DNA of 64,000 nt, taken from assembly GCF_900240405.1 (NCBI RefSeq), contig NZ_OEQK01000009.1, positions 113,429 through 177,428 of the forward strand, written 5' to 3'. Source of the stretch: Salirhabdus sp. Marseille-P4669. Its GTDB lineage: Bacteria; Bacillota; Bacilli; Bacillales; Alkalibacillaceae. Positions 9,165 through 17,815 of this stretch are shown piece after piece. The notes under the pieces were generated by a model that saw only the letters and a list, made by a program, of their open reading frames with translations, ran no database searches and had not been told where the DNA came from. A program made the translations under genes and the position numbers. How positions within the stretch are numbered: position 1 is the stretch's first letter; each line of letters opens with the position of its first letter.

Positions 9165-9187
9165 TAAAAATCATGAAAGTTTTTTTA
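9154..9187 (+). terminator. Terminator of the btuFCD operon
   Basis: Inverted repeat AACTTTCATGA/TCATGAAAGTT with an AAAAA-type loop and a T7 tract. It overlaps the btuD stop codon. Confidence 0.85.
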
Positions 9188-9268
9188 TTATAATCCTTCT
9201 ACATTTAATGAATTCTGATAAAATAGTAAGGAAATGTGAATCGGACAACTAAAGGAGACATTGAATAT

Positions 9269-10096
9269 ATGTTTGAATGGAAAAATATCTTTCGAGGGTT
9301 ATTAATGGGGGCTAGTGATACCGTTCCTGGTGTAAGTGGAGGGACAATCGCTGTTATATTAGGGATTTATGATCGCTTAATTGAAGCAATTAACGGCTTT
9401 TTCACTCGTAATTGGAAAAAACAATTAGGATTTCTTATACCACTTGGAATTGGGATAGGAATTGCGTTATTAACAATTAGTCATGTGGTTACATGGTTGC
9501 TGGAGCATTATCCAAACCAAACGTTTTTCTTTTTTATGGGCCTCATTATTGGTGTATTGCCATTCTTATTTCAGCAAGCAGATGTAAAAACGAAATTTAA
9601 GGGAAGTCATTTTGTATTTCTAATCATTGCTGCATTAGCTATTGCGTCATTAGTCTTTTTTAAAGACCCAACTGAAGGGGTTACACTAGATACAACAAAT
9701 GTTTCGGTTTTAATCGGTCTGTTTTTCTCAGGGTTTATTGCTAGTATGGCTATGATTCTACCTGGTATCAGTGGTTCCTTTATTCTATTACTTATTGGTA
9801 CGTATGCGACCATTATGGAAGCTGTTAAGGATATAAATCTAGTTGTAATTGGAATTGTTGGTGTGGGTGTTATTTTAGGTATTGTATTATGCAGTAAAAT
9901 AATTCGCTACTTTTTAGAAAATTTTCACGCTTACACTTTTGCCATCATTATTGGTATGGTAATTGGTTCTATCGTTGTTATATTCCCAGGATTTGAGCGG
10001 GAAGTAGGAAAGTCCATTTTAAGCATTGTAGCATTTGCGATCGGACTTGTCGTTGCAGTTAGTTTAGGAAAATTTGAGTACAAGGAAAAAGAATAA
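9269..10096 (+). CDS. DUF368 membrane protein, candidate undecaprenyl-phosphate translocase (PopT-like)
   Basis: A 275-residue polytopic membrane protein with the DUF368 signature: N-terminal RGLLMGASDTVPGVSGGTIAVILGIY (residues about 8-33) and a second related repeat, IASMAMILPGISGSFILLLIGTY, in the middle. The two inverted-repeat halves are typical. Work on the DUF368 and DedA families reported that they return undecaprenyl phosphate across the membrane, so that role is inferred here. ATG 9269 follows AAAGGAG; the frame opens 11 codons earlier at a GTG without a ribosome site. Monocistronic. Confidence 0.85.
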   Translation: MFEWKNIFRGLLMGASDTVPGVSGGTIAVILGIYDRLIEAINGFFTRNWKKQLGFLIPLGIGIGIALLTISHVVTWLLEHYPNQTFFFFMGLIIGVLPFLFQQADVKTKFKGSHFVFLIIAALAIASLVFFKDPTEGVTLDTTNVSVLIGLFFSGFIASMAMILPGISGSFILLLIGTYATIMEAVKDINLVVIGIVGVGVILGIVLCSKIIRYFLENFHAYTFAIIIGMVIGSIVVIFPGFEREVGKSILSIVAFAIGLVVAVSLGKFEYKEKE

Positions 10097-10113
10097 AACA
10101 ACTTTATGTAAAC

Positions 10114-10144
10114 GAAGGATGTCCAGATGATTGGACATCCTTTC
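10114..10144. terminator. Bidirectional terminator between the DUF368 gene and hisJ
   Basis: Perfect stem AAGGATGTCC/GGACATCCTT with an eight-base loop, between convergent genes. TTTCTTTAT follows on the plus strand. Confidence 0.8.
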
Positions 10145-10145
10145 T

Positions 10146-10931
10146 TTATATTTTCTGAAAAATCGGTTTTTGATTTTGATAGGTGGCTATATATTGAAAT
10201 CCTATTTTTTTTAACAGCTCTATAGAATCCTTATAATGTGTACCTATATTTTCTGGCGAGTGCGAATCCGACCCAATCGTAATAATTTCCCCATTCATGT
10301 CTTTATACAGCTGCAAAATATCCTCACTCGGCATACCGCGATTCATTCCGTAACGATATCCGGAGTTATTGATCTCAATACCCTTTCCATCTGCGATTGC
10401 TACTTTAAAAATTTCCTCAATATAATCAAGAAAATGGTGAACGCCTTCCTCGTATTTATAGCGTTTTACTAAGTCAATGTGTCCGAGTATAGAGTATTCC
10501 TTAAACTGTTTAATGCAATGAAGTAATTCCGTATAGTACTCTGCATATGCTTGGTGTAGACTCTTGTTTTCAAAAAATTGACCAGAGTGCAAATCTAGTT
10601 TTTTCGTCGTATGCATAGACAGGATAATAAAATCAAAATACTCTTTTTCTACAATCCTCTTATAATCCTCCAGAACATGTGGCTGTACACCTAATTCAAC
10701 CCCTTTCCGAATTGTAATTTGGTCTCCATATTTCTGTTGCATCTTTTTAATACTAGCTGAATAGTTCTCATAATCTAACAAAAAGGTAATAGATGAATCG
10801 GGATAATCATAATCAATATGTTCTGTAAAACATAATGCTTTTATTTTTTTTTGAATGGCGCATTGGACCATATCCTCCATCGGTATCTCGCAATCTGCGG
10901 AAAAGTTACTATGTACGTGAAAATCATACAT
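10146..10931 (-). CDS. hisJ: Histidinol-phosphatase, PHP family
   Basis: Hydrolyses histidinol phosphate to histidinol, the penultimate part of histidine synthesis. The product is about 261 residues. PHP metal-binding motifs are present: DFHVHSNFSADC near the N-terminus (HxH), CFTEHIDYDYPD (about residues 35-50), the SMHTTK motif, the GHIDLVKRY motif and GSDSHSPENIG near the C-terminus. ATG 10931 has AGGAGTG seven bases upstream; the frame extends three codons to a GTG. It is divergently arranged from the his operon, which supports the assignment over other PHP phosphatases. Confidence 0.9.
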   Translation of the reverse strand: MYDFHVHSNFSADCEIPMEDMVQCAIQKKIKALCFTEHIDYDYPDSSITFLLDYENYSASIKKMQQKYGDQITIRKGVELGVQPHVLEDYKRIVEKEYFDFIILSMHTTKKLDLHSGQFFENKSLHQAYAEYYTELLHCIKQFKEYSILGHIDLVKRYKYEEGVHHFLDYIEEIFKVAIADGKGIEINNSGYRYGMNRGMPSEDILQLYKDMNGEIITIGSDSHSPENIGTHYKDSIELLKKIGFQYIATYQNQKPIFQKI

Positions 10932-10982
10932 GCTATTCACTCCTAATTATTATAAATTCTCCATAAATTGTATGGATATCAG

Positions 10983-11011
10983 TTGACGAAAAGTCTTATT
11001 ATTATTACAAT
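10983..11011 (+). promoter_or_regulatory. SigA-type promoter of the his operon
   Basis: TTGACG at 10983-10988 and TACAAT at 11006-11011 are separated by exactly 17 bases and lie about 60 bases upstream of hisZ. No T-box or other leader structure is recognisable between promoter and gene. Confidence 0.75.
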
Positions 11012-11070
11012 ACACTATAACTTTATTTTGTTAAAGTGGTAAATTGATAATGTGATAAAGGGTGATGGTG

Positions 11071-12345
11071 TTGGGGAATGGAACAAAAAGGCTTCCAGAA
11101 GGTGTATCCGATATACATGCAAATGATTTAGAGATAAAAGAAAGTCTAATCCAAAAGCTTCAATTGCTATATCGAAGCTATGGTTATCGCCAGGTTCAGA
11201 CACCAATTTTTGAATATTACGATTTATTTCTCGAGATAAACGGTACAATCGATCGTGAAAAAATGGTGAAGCTCGTGGATCGGGATGGGAAAATCCTAGT
11301 GTTACGCCCAGATGCAACGATACCAATCGCGCGTATGGTCGCTACCTTTGACAAAAAAGAAGATTCTTATTTTAAAGTTTCGTATTTTACAAATGTGTTC
11401 CGAATGAATGATGACAAGCAAAGTATTACAAACCGAGAGCGTACACAAGCTGGAATTGAACTATTTGGTAACAAAAGTAGTGAAGCTGATGTAGAAGTGA
11501 TCACACTAGCCATTCAATCACTGAAAAGATTAGGAATAGTAGATTTTAAAATCGACCTAGGACAGGCAAATTATTTTAAGGAATTAATGATTAGAAGTGC
11601 TGTTTCCGTTGAACAAGAGGGAGAAATTCGGAAGCGTATTGAACAAAAAAATGTATCAGAGCTAAAACAAATATTAGATACAACAAATATTGAAGCTGCA
11701 TATAAAGAGGTGATACTTTCCATGCCTCTATTGTACGGAAACCCTACGGAGGTTATCCAACAGGCCGAATCTTTAGCGTTAAATAATAAGATGAAGGAAG
11801 AGCTTCGTCATCTAGAAGAGGTATATAACAAACTAGTAGAAGCTGGTTTCGAAGAATATTTATCCATCGATTTAGGTATGATTAATGATTTGAATTACTA
11901 CACGGGCATCATCTTCCAAGGCTATATAAAAAATTATGGAAAACCGATCGTAATCGGTGGTAGATATGATCAATTAACAAAGCAGTTTGGATCAGAGCTA
12001 CCAGCAACTGGATTTGGTTTTTATTTAGATGATGTTTTAGATGTAATCAAAAAAAATACGAATCAAGCCACGTTCGTCAATCAAACCGAAGCTTTTGTGT
12101 TATTTTCCGAGAATGATAGAAAGGCAGCGTTACGATTAGCGGATCGATTAAGAGAAAGTCAATTAATTGTGGAAACAGATGTTATTCCTATAGAGGACGC
12201 AGATGTATTTATAAAGGAGTTAAAAAGAAGAGGAATCGAAACAATCATTACAATACAAAATCAGCAATTTATTTGTGTAAACAAAAATGATGAACAAGTG
12301 GTTTATAACACGAGTGAGGATTTATTAAAAGGGCTATTACTATAA
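11071..12345 (+). CDS. hisZ: ATP phosphoribosyltransferase regulatory subunit
   Basis: A histidyl-tRNA-synthetase paralogue that lacks aminoacylation and partners the short HisG to form the octameric, histidine-feedback-regulated ATP-PRT. Class II synthetase-like motifs are visible: LPEGVSDIH, VQTPIFEYYDLF, LRPDATIPIARMVAT, and YYTGIIFQGY with GGRYDQL. The length (about 424 residues) is slightly longer than usual because of an anticodon-binding-like C-terminal tail. The exact start is uncertain: AAAGGG best suits TTG 11071, while GTG 11062 and ATG 11065 are alternatives. First gene of the his operon. Confidence 0.92.
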   Translation: MGNGTKRLPEGVSDIHANDLEIKESLIQKLQLLYRSYGYRQVQTPIFEYYDLFLEINGTIDREKMVKLVDRDGKILVLRPDATIPIARMVATFDKKEDSYFKVSYFTNVFRMNDDKQSITNRERTQAGIELFGNKSSEADVEVITLAIQSLKRLGIVDFKIDLGQANYFKELMIRSAVSVEQEGEIRKRIEQKNVSELKQILDTTNIEAAYKEVILSMPLLYGNPTEVIQQAESLALNNKMKEELRHLEEVYNKLVEAGFEEYLSIDLGMINDLNYYTGIIFQGYIKNYGKPIVIGGRYDQLTKQFGSELPATGFGFYLDDVLDVIKKNTNQATFVNQTEAFVLFSENDRKAALRLADRLRESQLIVETDVIPIEDADVFIKELKRRGIETIITIQNQQFICVNKNDEQVVYNTSEDLLKGLLL

Positions 12346-12372
12346 TCTTGTAAGGAATAGGGGGACCCCATT

Positions 12373-13011
12373 GTGGATGTTGTGAAAATTGCCCTTGGAA
12401 AAGGAAGATTAGAAGAGTTTACAGTTGAAATCTTTCAAAAAATCGGCATTGAATTCCCAGAATTGGAAAAAGGGAGTAGAAAATTAATATTTGATGATGA
12501 AAGCGGCAACTTTCGAATCGTGCTTGTAAAGGCAACCGATGTCGCAACTTATGTGGAAAATGGTGCCGCTGACATTGGTGTAATCGGGAAGGACACCTTA
12601 ATGGAAAGTGAAGCAGACGTGTTTGAAGTATTGGACCTTGGTTTTGGGAAATGTAAGTTTGCCGTAGCAGGTTTATCTGTACAACCGATTAATCCGAATC
12701 AAAAATTAAAGGTTGCCTCCAAGTATCCGAATGTAGCGAAGGCATTTTATGAGAAAAAAGGAATTTCCGTTGAAACCATTAAGTTAAATGGCTCGGTCGA
12801 ATTAGCACCTCTAATTGGTCTCTCCGATGTCATTGTCGACATTGTGGAGACGGGTAGAACACTAAAAGAAAATGGCCTCGCAATAATAGAAGACATCTGT
12901 GATATAAGTGCTAGATTAATCGTTAATAAAGCGAGTTTTAAAACCAAAACGGAAACGATCCATCCTTTACTAAATAAGATGGAGCAGGAGCTTGCAAGGA
13001 TGAGTGTATAA
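12373..13011 (+). CDS. hisG: ATP phosphoribosyltransferase catalytic subunit (short form)
   Basis: Catalyses the first step of histidine synthesis, joining ATP and PRPP. At 212 residues it is the short form that needs HisZ, which is encoded just upstream. Recognisable are the opening IALGKGRLEE, the periplasmic-binding-like ADIGVIGKDTLME segment, and the PRPP-binding VDIVETGRTLKENGL loop near residues 155-170. GTG start after an AGGGGG site. Only 18 bases separate its stop from the hisB ATG, so the usual intervening hisD is missing. Confidence 0.95.
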   Translation: MDVVKIALGKGRLEEFTVEIFQKIGIEFPELEKGSRKLIFDDESGNFRIVLVKATDVATYVENGAADIGVIGKDTLMESEADVFEVLDLGFGKCKFAVAGLSVQPINPNQKLKVASKYPNVAKAFYEKKGISVETIKLNGSVELAPLIGLSDVIVDIVETGRTLKENGLAIIEDICDISARLIVNKASFKTKTETIHPLLNKMEQELARMSV

Positions 13012-13029
13012 ATCAGAGAGGTGAATACA

Positions 13030-13614
13030 ATGAGAAAGGCTCAACAGAAACGAGAAACAAAGGAAACATCGATAGATTTACAATTAAATGTTGATGGTAC
13101 GGGAAAAAGCCAAATCAAAACAGGCATTGGCTTTTTCAATCATATGTTAACACTGCTTTCTAGTCATGGTTTTATGGATTTGGATGTGACATGTGACGGG
13201 GATTTAGAGGTGGACCTGCATCACACTGTAGAGGATGTAGGGATTGTATTAGGAAAGGTTTTCAAAGAAGCACTCGGTGATAAGAATGGGATTACTCGTT
13301 ATGCAACCGAGCACTCGCCAATGGACGAAGCATTGTCTTTAATCGCATTAGATATTAGCGGAAGAGCATACCTGCACTTTGATGTGGATATACCTGTGGA
13401 AAAAGTTGGTCAGTTTGATACGGAATTAGTAGAAGAATTTTTCAGAGCATTTGTAAACCACGCAGAAATCACACTCCATATTAATTTACTATATGGAAAA
13501 AATGGTCATCACATTATTGAATCTATTTTTAAAGGTGTGGGCAGAGCGATTGACCGAGCAACGGAAGTTCAGGAAAGAATACAGGGTGTGCGGTCTACGA
13601 AGGGGCTGCTATAA
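13030..13614 (+). CDS. hisB: Imidazoleglycerol-phosphate dehydratase
   Basis: Manganese-dependent dehydration of imidazoleglycerol phosphate to imidazole-acetol phosphate. The 194-residue product shows both metal-binding repeats: GFFNHMLTLLSSHG and DLHHTVEDVGIVLG in the first half, and EEFFRAFVNHAEITLHI and KNGHHIIESIFKGVGRA in the second. ATG 13030 lies six bases after AGAGGTG; the frame opens three codons earlier at GTG. Monofunctional, as expected when a separate PHP-type phosphatase exists nearby. Confidence 0.96.
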   Translation: MRKAQQKRETKETSIDLQLNVDGTGKSQIKTGIGFFNHMLTLLSSHGFMDLDVTCDGDLEVDLHHTVEDVGIVLGKVFKEALGDKNGITRYATEHSPMDEALSLIALDISGRAYLHFDVDIPVEKVGQFDTELVEEFFRAFVNHAEITLHINLLYGKNGHHIIESIFKGVGRAIDRATEVQERIQGVRSTKGLL

Positions 13615-13684
13615 GATAATTTCAAGTTCGACACAGAGAAGGAATCAAAAAGTATCCATATAGTCTAAAAAAGGGGGGACTACC

Positions 13685-14302
13685 TTGATTTCCATCATCG
13701 ATTACGGGGCAGGTAATCTAAAAAGCGTTTATCATGCCCTAACAAAATTAGGCTTTCAGACACAAATCGCATCAACTGTCGACCAAATCAACAATAGTGA
13801 TGCATTAATACTTCCTGGAGTAGGGGCATTTAAAGATGCGATGAATCATTTAAACGAGTCTGGTCTTGTTGATAGCATCAAGAAAAATGTGCAATTTGGA
13901 AAACCCATATTAGGAATTTGTCTAGGGATGCAGTTATTTTATGAAAAGAGCTATGAAAATGGAGAATGGGATGGTTTAGGGTTCCTTGAAGGTGAAGTGA
14001 TACGGTTTAACGATAACCTAAAAGTTCCCCATATGGGATGGAATAATCTAATTCCCGGCCCAAACTATAATCCAGATAAAGGCATTGGCAAACAAATCGG
14101 TAATGCAGAATACACCTATTTTGTTCACTCTTATTATGTTGCATCGAAAAACAAAGAAGAAATAGTATTTTTCTCTGATTACGGTATTAAACTTCCAGCA
14201 GTAGTACAGAAAAACAATATTTATGGCATGCAGTTTCACCCAGAAAAGAGCAGTGAGACTGGAATGACATTGTTGAAAAACTTTGGGGAGCTGATTTCAT
14301 GA
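13685..14302 (+). CDS. hisH: Imidazole glycerol phosphate synthase, glutaminase subunit
   Basis: Class I glutamine amidotransferase that feeds ammonia to HisF. The nucleophile motif PILGICLGMQLF (Cys near residue 80) and the C-terminal His-Glu of MQFHPEKSS complete the triad; the N-terminal IDYGAGNLKSV is the family start. TTG start after AAGGGGGG. A 70-base gap follows hisB, and the stop overlaps the hisA ATG by four bases, so translation of hisH and hisA is probably coupled. Confidence 0.95.
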   Translation: MISIIDYGAGNLKSVYHALTKLGFQTQIASTVDQINNSDALILPGVGAFKDAMNHLNESGLVDSIKKNVQFGKPILGICLGMQLFYEKSYENGEWDGLGFLEGEVIRFNDNLKVPHMGWNNLIPGPNYNPDKGIGKQIGNAEYTYFVHSYYVASKNKEEIVFFSDYGIKLPAVVQKNNIYGMQFHPEKSSETGMTLLKNFGELIS

Positions 14303-15012
14303 TTCTTTACCCTGCAATCGATATTAGAGATGGAAAATGTGTGCGGCTAATTCAAGGGGATTATGGAAAACAGAATACGTATGGGGATCCAGTGGAAATG
14401 GCGCAAAAATGGGCAAATAAAGGTGCAGAGGCTCTCCATGTTGTGGATTTAGATGGTGCACTTGAAGGTACCTTCAAAAATTTACGTATTATTCAATCCA
14501 TTGTAGAAACTACGATGCTCCCCGTACAAGTTGGTGGTGGTATCCGATCCATTGAAGCAATTGAAAAACTAGTTGAAATTGGTGTGTCAAGGGTAATACT
14601 AGGTACCGCTGCGATAAAAGATCGGGGCTTTTTGCAAGCTGCAGTGGAACGGTTTAAAGAAACCATTGCGGTGTCTATTGATGCAAAAAATGGCTATGTT
14701 GCGACAAATGGATGGACGAAAACGAGTGATTTAAAAGCGCTGGATTTTGCCAAACAATTAGAGGAAATTGGGGTTCAAACAATTGTATATACAGATATTG
14801 CAAAGGATGGCATGTTAGCAGGGCCGAACTTTCGTGAATTAGAAAAGATGAATGAGCATGTATCCATGAATGTAATTGCTTCAGGTGGTGTTACTACAGT
14901 TAGCGATGTGCAGCAATTAGCCCAACGAAATGTTTACGGAGCTATTGTTGGGAAAGCGTTATATACAGGGAATATCAATTTAGAGGACGCATTAAAGGAG
15001 GTGAACGTTTAA
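14299..15012 (+). CDS. hisA: ProFAR isomerase
   Basis: 1-(5-phosphoribosyl)-5-[(5-phosphoribosylamino)methylideneamino]imidazole-4-carboxamide isomerase, a TIM barrel of 237 residues. It shows the catalytic Asp at residue 8 in [14 protein letters not shown], the phosphate loops QVGGGIRS and ASGGVTT, and the second Asp in [11 protein letters not shown]. It starts inside the hisH stop (ATGA overlap) and its stop overlaps the start of hisF (TAATG). Confidence 0.96.
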   Translation: MILYPAIDIRDGKCVRLIQGDYGKQNTYGDPVEMAQKWANKGAEALHVVDLDGALEGTFKNLRIIQSIVETTMLPVQVGGGIRSIEAIEKLVEIGVSRVILGTAAIKDRGFLQAAVERFKETIAVSIDAKNGYVATNGWTKTSDLKALDFAKQLEEIGVQTIVYTDIAKDGMLAGPNFRELEKMNEHVSMNVIASGGVTTVSDVQQLAQRNVYGAIVGKALYTGNINLEDALKEVNV

Positions 15013-15794
15013 TGCTAGCAAAACGAATTATACCATGCCTAGATGTAAGAGGTGGGCGGGTGGTAAAAGGGCAAAAATTTCAAAATATAGTGGATGTTGA
15101 TGATCCAGTAAATTTAGCAAAAATGTACAGTGAGCTAGGTGCAGATGAGCTTGTTTTTTACGATATTACTGCTTCAAATGAGGATCGGGATATCTTCATT
15201 GAAGTAGTAGAAAAAACTGCTGAGCAAGTCCATATTCCTTTCACAGTGGGTGGAGGTATCCGTACGATTGAGGATTTTCGGAAAGTATTAAATGCAGGTG
15301 CAGACAAAGTATCGGTGAATAGTGCAGCAGTCAAGAATCCGCAAATCATTTACGAGGCAGCTCAAAAGTTTGGTAGTCAATGTGTAGTATTATCCATTGA
15401 TGCGAAAAGAAACGAACAAGGAAATTGGTCTGTGTTTTTAAATGGAGGCAGAGTGGATTCGGGAAAAGATGCTTTGGAATGGGCACTTGAAGGAGTAAGG
15501 CTAGGTGCAGGCGAAATCGTGTTAAATGCAATGGATACCGATGGGATGAAAACAGGCTTTAGTTTGGACATTACAAAAAGAATTTCAGAGGGTGTGAATG
15601 TACCAGTTATTGCTTCTGGTGGAGCAGGAGAAATGCAGCATTTCCTAGATGTATTGAAAGAAGGAAGTGCAGATGCGGCATTAGCGGCTTCTGTATTTCA
15701 TTATGGAGAAATAAATATTATGGCATTAAAAGAATACTTATACGAAAACGGTATTGAAGTGAGGCGCATACGCAATGACAGTTCAAATAGATGA
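15012..15794 (+). CDS. hisF: Imidazole glycerol phosphate synthase, cyclase subunit
   Basis: TIM-barrel cyclase of 260 residues that with HisH makes imidazole glycerol phosphate and AICAR. Landmarks are [16 protein letters not shown] with the catalytic Asp11, [13 protein letters not shown], the [12 protein letters not shown] loop containing the second catalytic Asp near residue 175, and [13 protein letters not shown]. Its last codons overlap the hisI start by about 20 bases, another tight coupling in this operon. Confidence 0.96.
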   Translation: MLAKRIIPCLDVRGGRVVKGQKFQNIVDVDDPVNLAKMYSELGADELVFYDITASNEDRDIFIEVVEKTAEQVHIPFTVGGGIRTIEDFRKVLNAGADKVSVNSAAVKNPQIIYEAAQKFGSQCVVLSIDAKRNEQGNWSVFLNGGRVDSGKDALEWALEGVRLGAGEIVLNAMDTDGMKTGFSLDITKRISEGVNVPVIASGGAGEMQHFLDVLKEGSADAALAASVFHYGEINIMALKEYLYENGIEVRRIRNDSSNR

Positions 15795-16407
15795 TATAAA
15801 ATTTGATCAGAACGGTTTAGTTCCAGCAATTGTTCAAGATATTCAGACCGGTAAGGTTTTGATGCTAGCATATATGAACAAAGAATCCTTGCAAAAAACG
15901 TTGGAAACCAAAACAACTTGGTTCTATAGTAGGTCTCGTCAGCAGCTTTGGAATAAAGGAGAGACCTCCGGTAATACACAATTGGTAAAAAAGCTCAGCT
16001 ATGATTGTGATGGGGACACATTATTAGTGGAAGTAGTCCAAAATGGAGTTGCTTGTCATACAGGTGAGGAAAGCTGTTTCTTTCAAAATATTGAATTAAC
16101 CGAAGAGGAACCAATTGTAAATCGCGATATCATCTCGTATTTATATAAACTTATTGAACATCGAAGGGATCATCCTGTCGAAGGCTCGTATACGAATTAT
16201 TTATTCCATGAAGGCTTAGATAAGATTTTAAAGAAGATAGGTGAAGAGTCGAGTGAAGTAATCATAGGTGCCAAAAATCGGGATAAAAAGGAACTGGTGA
16301 ATGAGTTTTCAGATTTGATTTATCATTCTCTAGTTTTAATGATTGAGCAAGGAATTTCGATACAAGATATTAAGCAGGTGTTAACGGAAAGGCATCAGAA
16401 GCGTTGA
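15775..16407 (+). CDS. hisI: Bifunctional phosphoribosyl-AMP cyclohydrolase/phosphoribosyl-ATP pyrophosphohydrolase
   Basis: Performs steps two and three of histidine synthesis. The N-terminal HisI domain (about residues 1-115) has [10 protein letters not shown], the zinc/Mg site [16 protein letters not shown] and [10 protein letters not shown]. The C-terminal HisE domain (about 117-205) has [19 protein letters not shown] and [16 protein letters not shown] with the acidic metal-binding helix. Fusion of the two domains (HisIE) is the normal Bacillus arrangement. Confidence 0.95.
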   Translation: MTVQIDDIKFDQNGLVPAIVQDIQTGKVLMLAYMNKESLQKTLETKTTWFYSRSRQQLWNKGETSGNTQLVKKLSYDCDGDTLLVEVVQNGVACHTGEESCFFQNIELTEEEPIVNRDIISYLYKLIEHRRDHPVEGSYTNYLFHEGLDKILKKIGEESSEVIIGAKNRDKKELVNEFSDLIYHSLVLMIEQGISIQDIKQVLTERHQKR

Positions 16408-16438
16408 AATTACGGTTGGTAGAGAAAGAGGGATTGGT

Positions 16439-17497
16439 TTGAGTAAGTATTGGAGTAGGTTAGTAAAAGATACGGACCCATATGTACCAGGGGAACAACC
16501 ACAAACCAAAGTTGTAAAGCTAAATACGAACGAAAATCCGTATCCGCCATCACCGAATGTTTTAAAAGCAATAAAAGAAGCGACCAATGATGAATTAAGA
16601 TTATACCCTTCGCCGACAGTGGACGAATTAAGAGATACGATTGCGAATTATTATCATTTACAACGGGATCAACTATTTATTGGGAATGGTTCGGATGAAG
16701 TGCTCGCTTTTTCCTTCATGGCTTTTTTTAATCAGGATGAAAAAATTCGCTTCCCGGATATTACGTACAGCTTTTATCCTGTCTATGCGAAGTTATTTAA
16801 TATTAAATATGATCTCGTTCCAGTAAAGGAAGATTTTACAATCCCGGTAGATTCCTTTTTTCAATCGGAAGGTGGGGTAATCTTTCCAAATCCCAATGCC
16901 CCAACAGGATTGGCCTTATCACTGGAGGAGATAAAAGAAATACTCAAAAACAACAGTGAAAAGGTTGTTATTATTGATGAAGCCTATGTCGATTTTGGCT
17001 GCGAATCTGCTGTATCGCTTTTGAGTAAGTTCGATAATCTATTAGTAATTCAAACCTTATCGAAATCCAGATCATTAGCTGGTTTACGGGTCGGATTTGC
17101 GATGGGGAGTGCTGATTTAATTGAGGGATTAAATCGAATTAAAAACTCATTTAATTCCTATACAATGGATCGTCTTGCTTTAGCTGGAGCAAAAGCTGCA
17201 ATGGAAGATGAAGCATACTTTCAATTGACAAAAAACAAAATTATATCCGAGCGTAACGAAACGAAAGATAAGCTGTTGCAGTTAGGCTTCGAAGTACTGG
17301 ATTCAAGCACAAACTTTCTTTTTATTAAACCGCGTCAAATTAGTGCGGAAGAGTTATATATAAAGCTAAAGAATAAGGGGATTTATGTACGTTATTTTAA
17401 TAAGCCACATATAAACGAATACATTCGATTAACGATTGGAAACCGTGAGGACATGGAGCAGTTTTTTAGTGCATTAAAACAAATTGTGTACAATTGA
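16439..17497 (+). CDS. hisC: Histidinol-phosphate aminotransferase
   Basis: PLP enzyme converting imidazole-acetol phosphate to histidinol phosphate; homologues may also handle aromatic amino acids. Fold type I landmarks are present: KLNTNENPYPPSP, the GNGSDEVL cofactor motif, FPNPNAPTG, VIIDEAYVDF, and the PLP-binding Lys209 in TLSKSRSLAGLRVG. TTG start. It closes the operon 31 bases after hisI, whereas in B. subtilis hisC is in the trp region. Confidence 0.94.
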   Translation: MSKYWSRLVKDTDPYVPGEQPQTKVVKLNTNENPYPPSPNVLKAIKEATNDELRLYPSPTVDELRDTIANYYHLQRDQLFIGNGSDEVLAFSFMAFFNQDEKIRFPDITYSFYPVYAKLFNIKYDLVPVKEDFTIPVDSFFQSEGGVIFPNPNAPTGLALSLEEIKEILKNNSEKVVIIDEAYVDFGCESAVSLLSKFDNLLVIQTLSKSRSLAGLRVGFAMGSADLIEGLNRIKNSFNSYTMDRLALAGAKAAMEDEAYFQLTKNKIISERNETKDKLLQLGFEVLDSSTNFLFIKPRQISAEELYIKLKNKGIYVRYFNKPHINEYIRLTIGNREDMEQFFSALKQIVYN

Positions 17498-17546
17498 AAA
17501 AAAATTGTTGCGACCTTTTTTAATAGGTGGTAAGATAAATATTATT

Positions 17547-17663
17547 CAAAGGGGAGTAGCTTTAACAATAAAATCGTCAATTCAGAGCAAATGCTCTCGG
17601 TTTTATTGGCAACCCACGGTGTTGTTAGCAAGACCTTTGCCATTATGGTAGAGGTCTTGTTTT
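17547..17663 (+). ncRNA. yybP-ykoY (manganese) riboswitch
   Basis: The conserved 5' element CAAAGGGGAGTAGC at 17547-17560, the GTCGTCA-like internal sequence at 17575, and the 3' GCAAGACCTTTGCC element at 17628 mark this class. P1 pairs CAAAGG (17547-17552) with CCTTTG (17634-17639). The same CCT is used by a competing terminator stem, CAAGACCT/AGGTCTTG (17629-17659). Mn2+ binding should stabilise P1 and allow read-through into the TerC-family gene at 17816. Confidence 0.92.
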
Positions 17664-17668
17664 ATTTT
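17629..17668 (+). terminator. Riboswitch expression-platform terminator
   Basis: Perfect 8-bp stem CAAGACCT (17629-17636) with AGGTCTTG (17652-17659), followed by TTTTATTTT. Its 5' arm overlaps the aptamer P1 strand, so the two structures exclude each other. Confidence 0.75.
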
Positions 17669-17710
17669 GGACGTATACCATGATGGACATGGTATACGTC
17701 CCATTTTTTT
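17669..17710 (+). terminator. Second strong hairpin downstream of the Mn riboswitch
   Basis: A perfect 14-bp stem, GGACGTATACCATG/CATGGTATACGTCC, with a five-base loop and the run ATTTTTTT. It starts directly after the first terminator and has no obvious competing aptamer strand. Confidence 0.8.
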
Positions 17711-17815
17711 GTAGCAATATATTTTCCAATTTCGTGAAACGCTAAAGGAAAAGTAAAACAAAGCGGACCTTTACCAAGAATGAACACACCTTTATAAGAG
17801 GAAAGGAGCTCTTAC

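Noticed and set aside
13615..13684. Remnant of hisD between hisB and hisH
   Set aside because: The 70-base gap is too short and shows no HisD-like motif in any frame.
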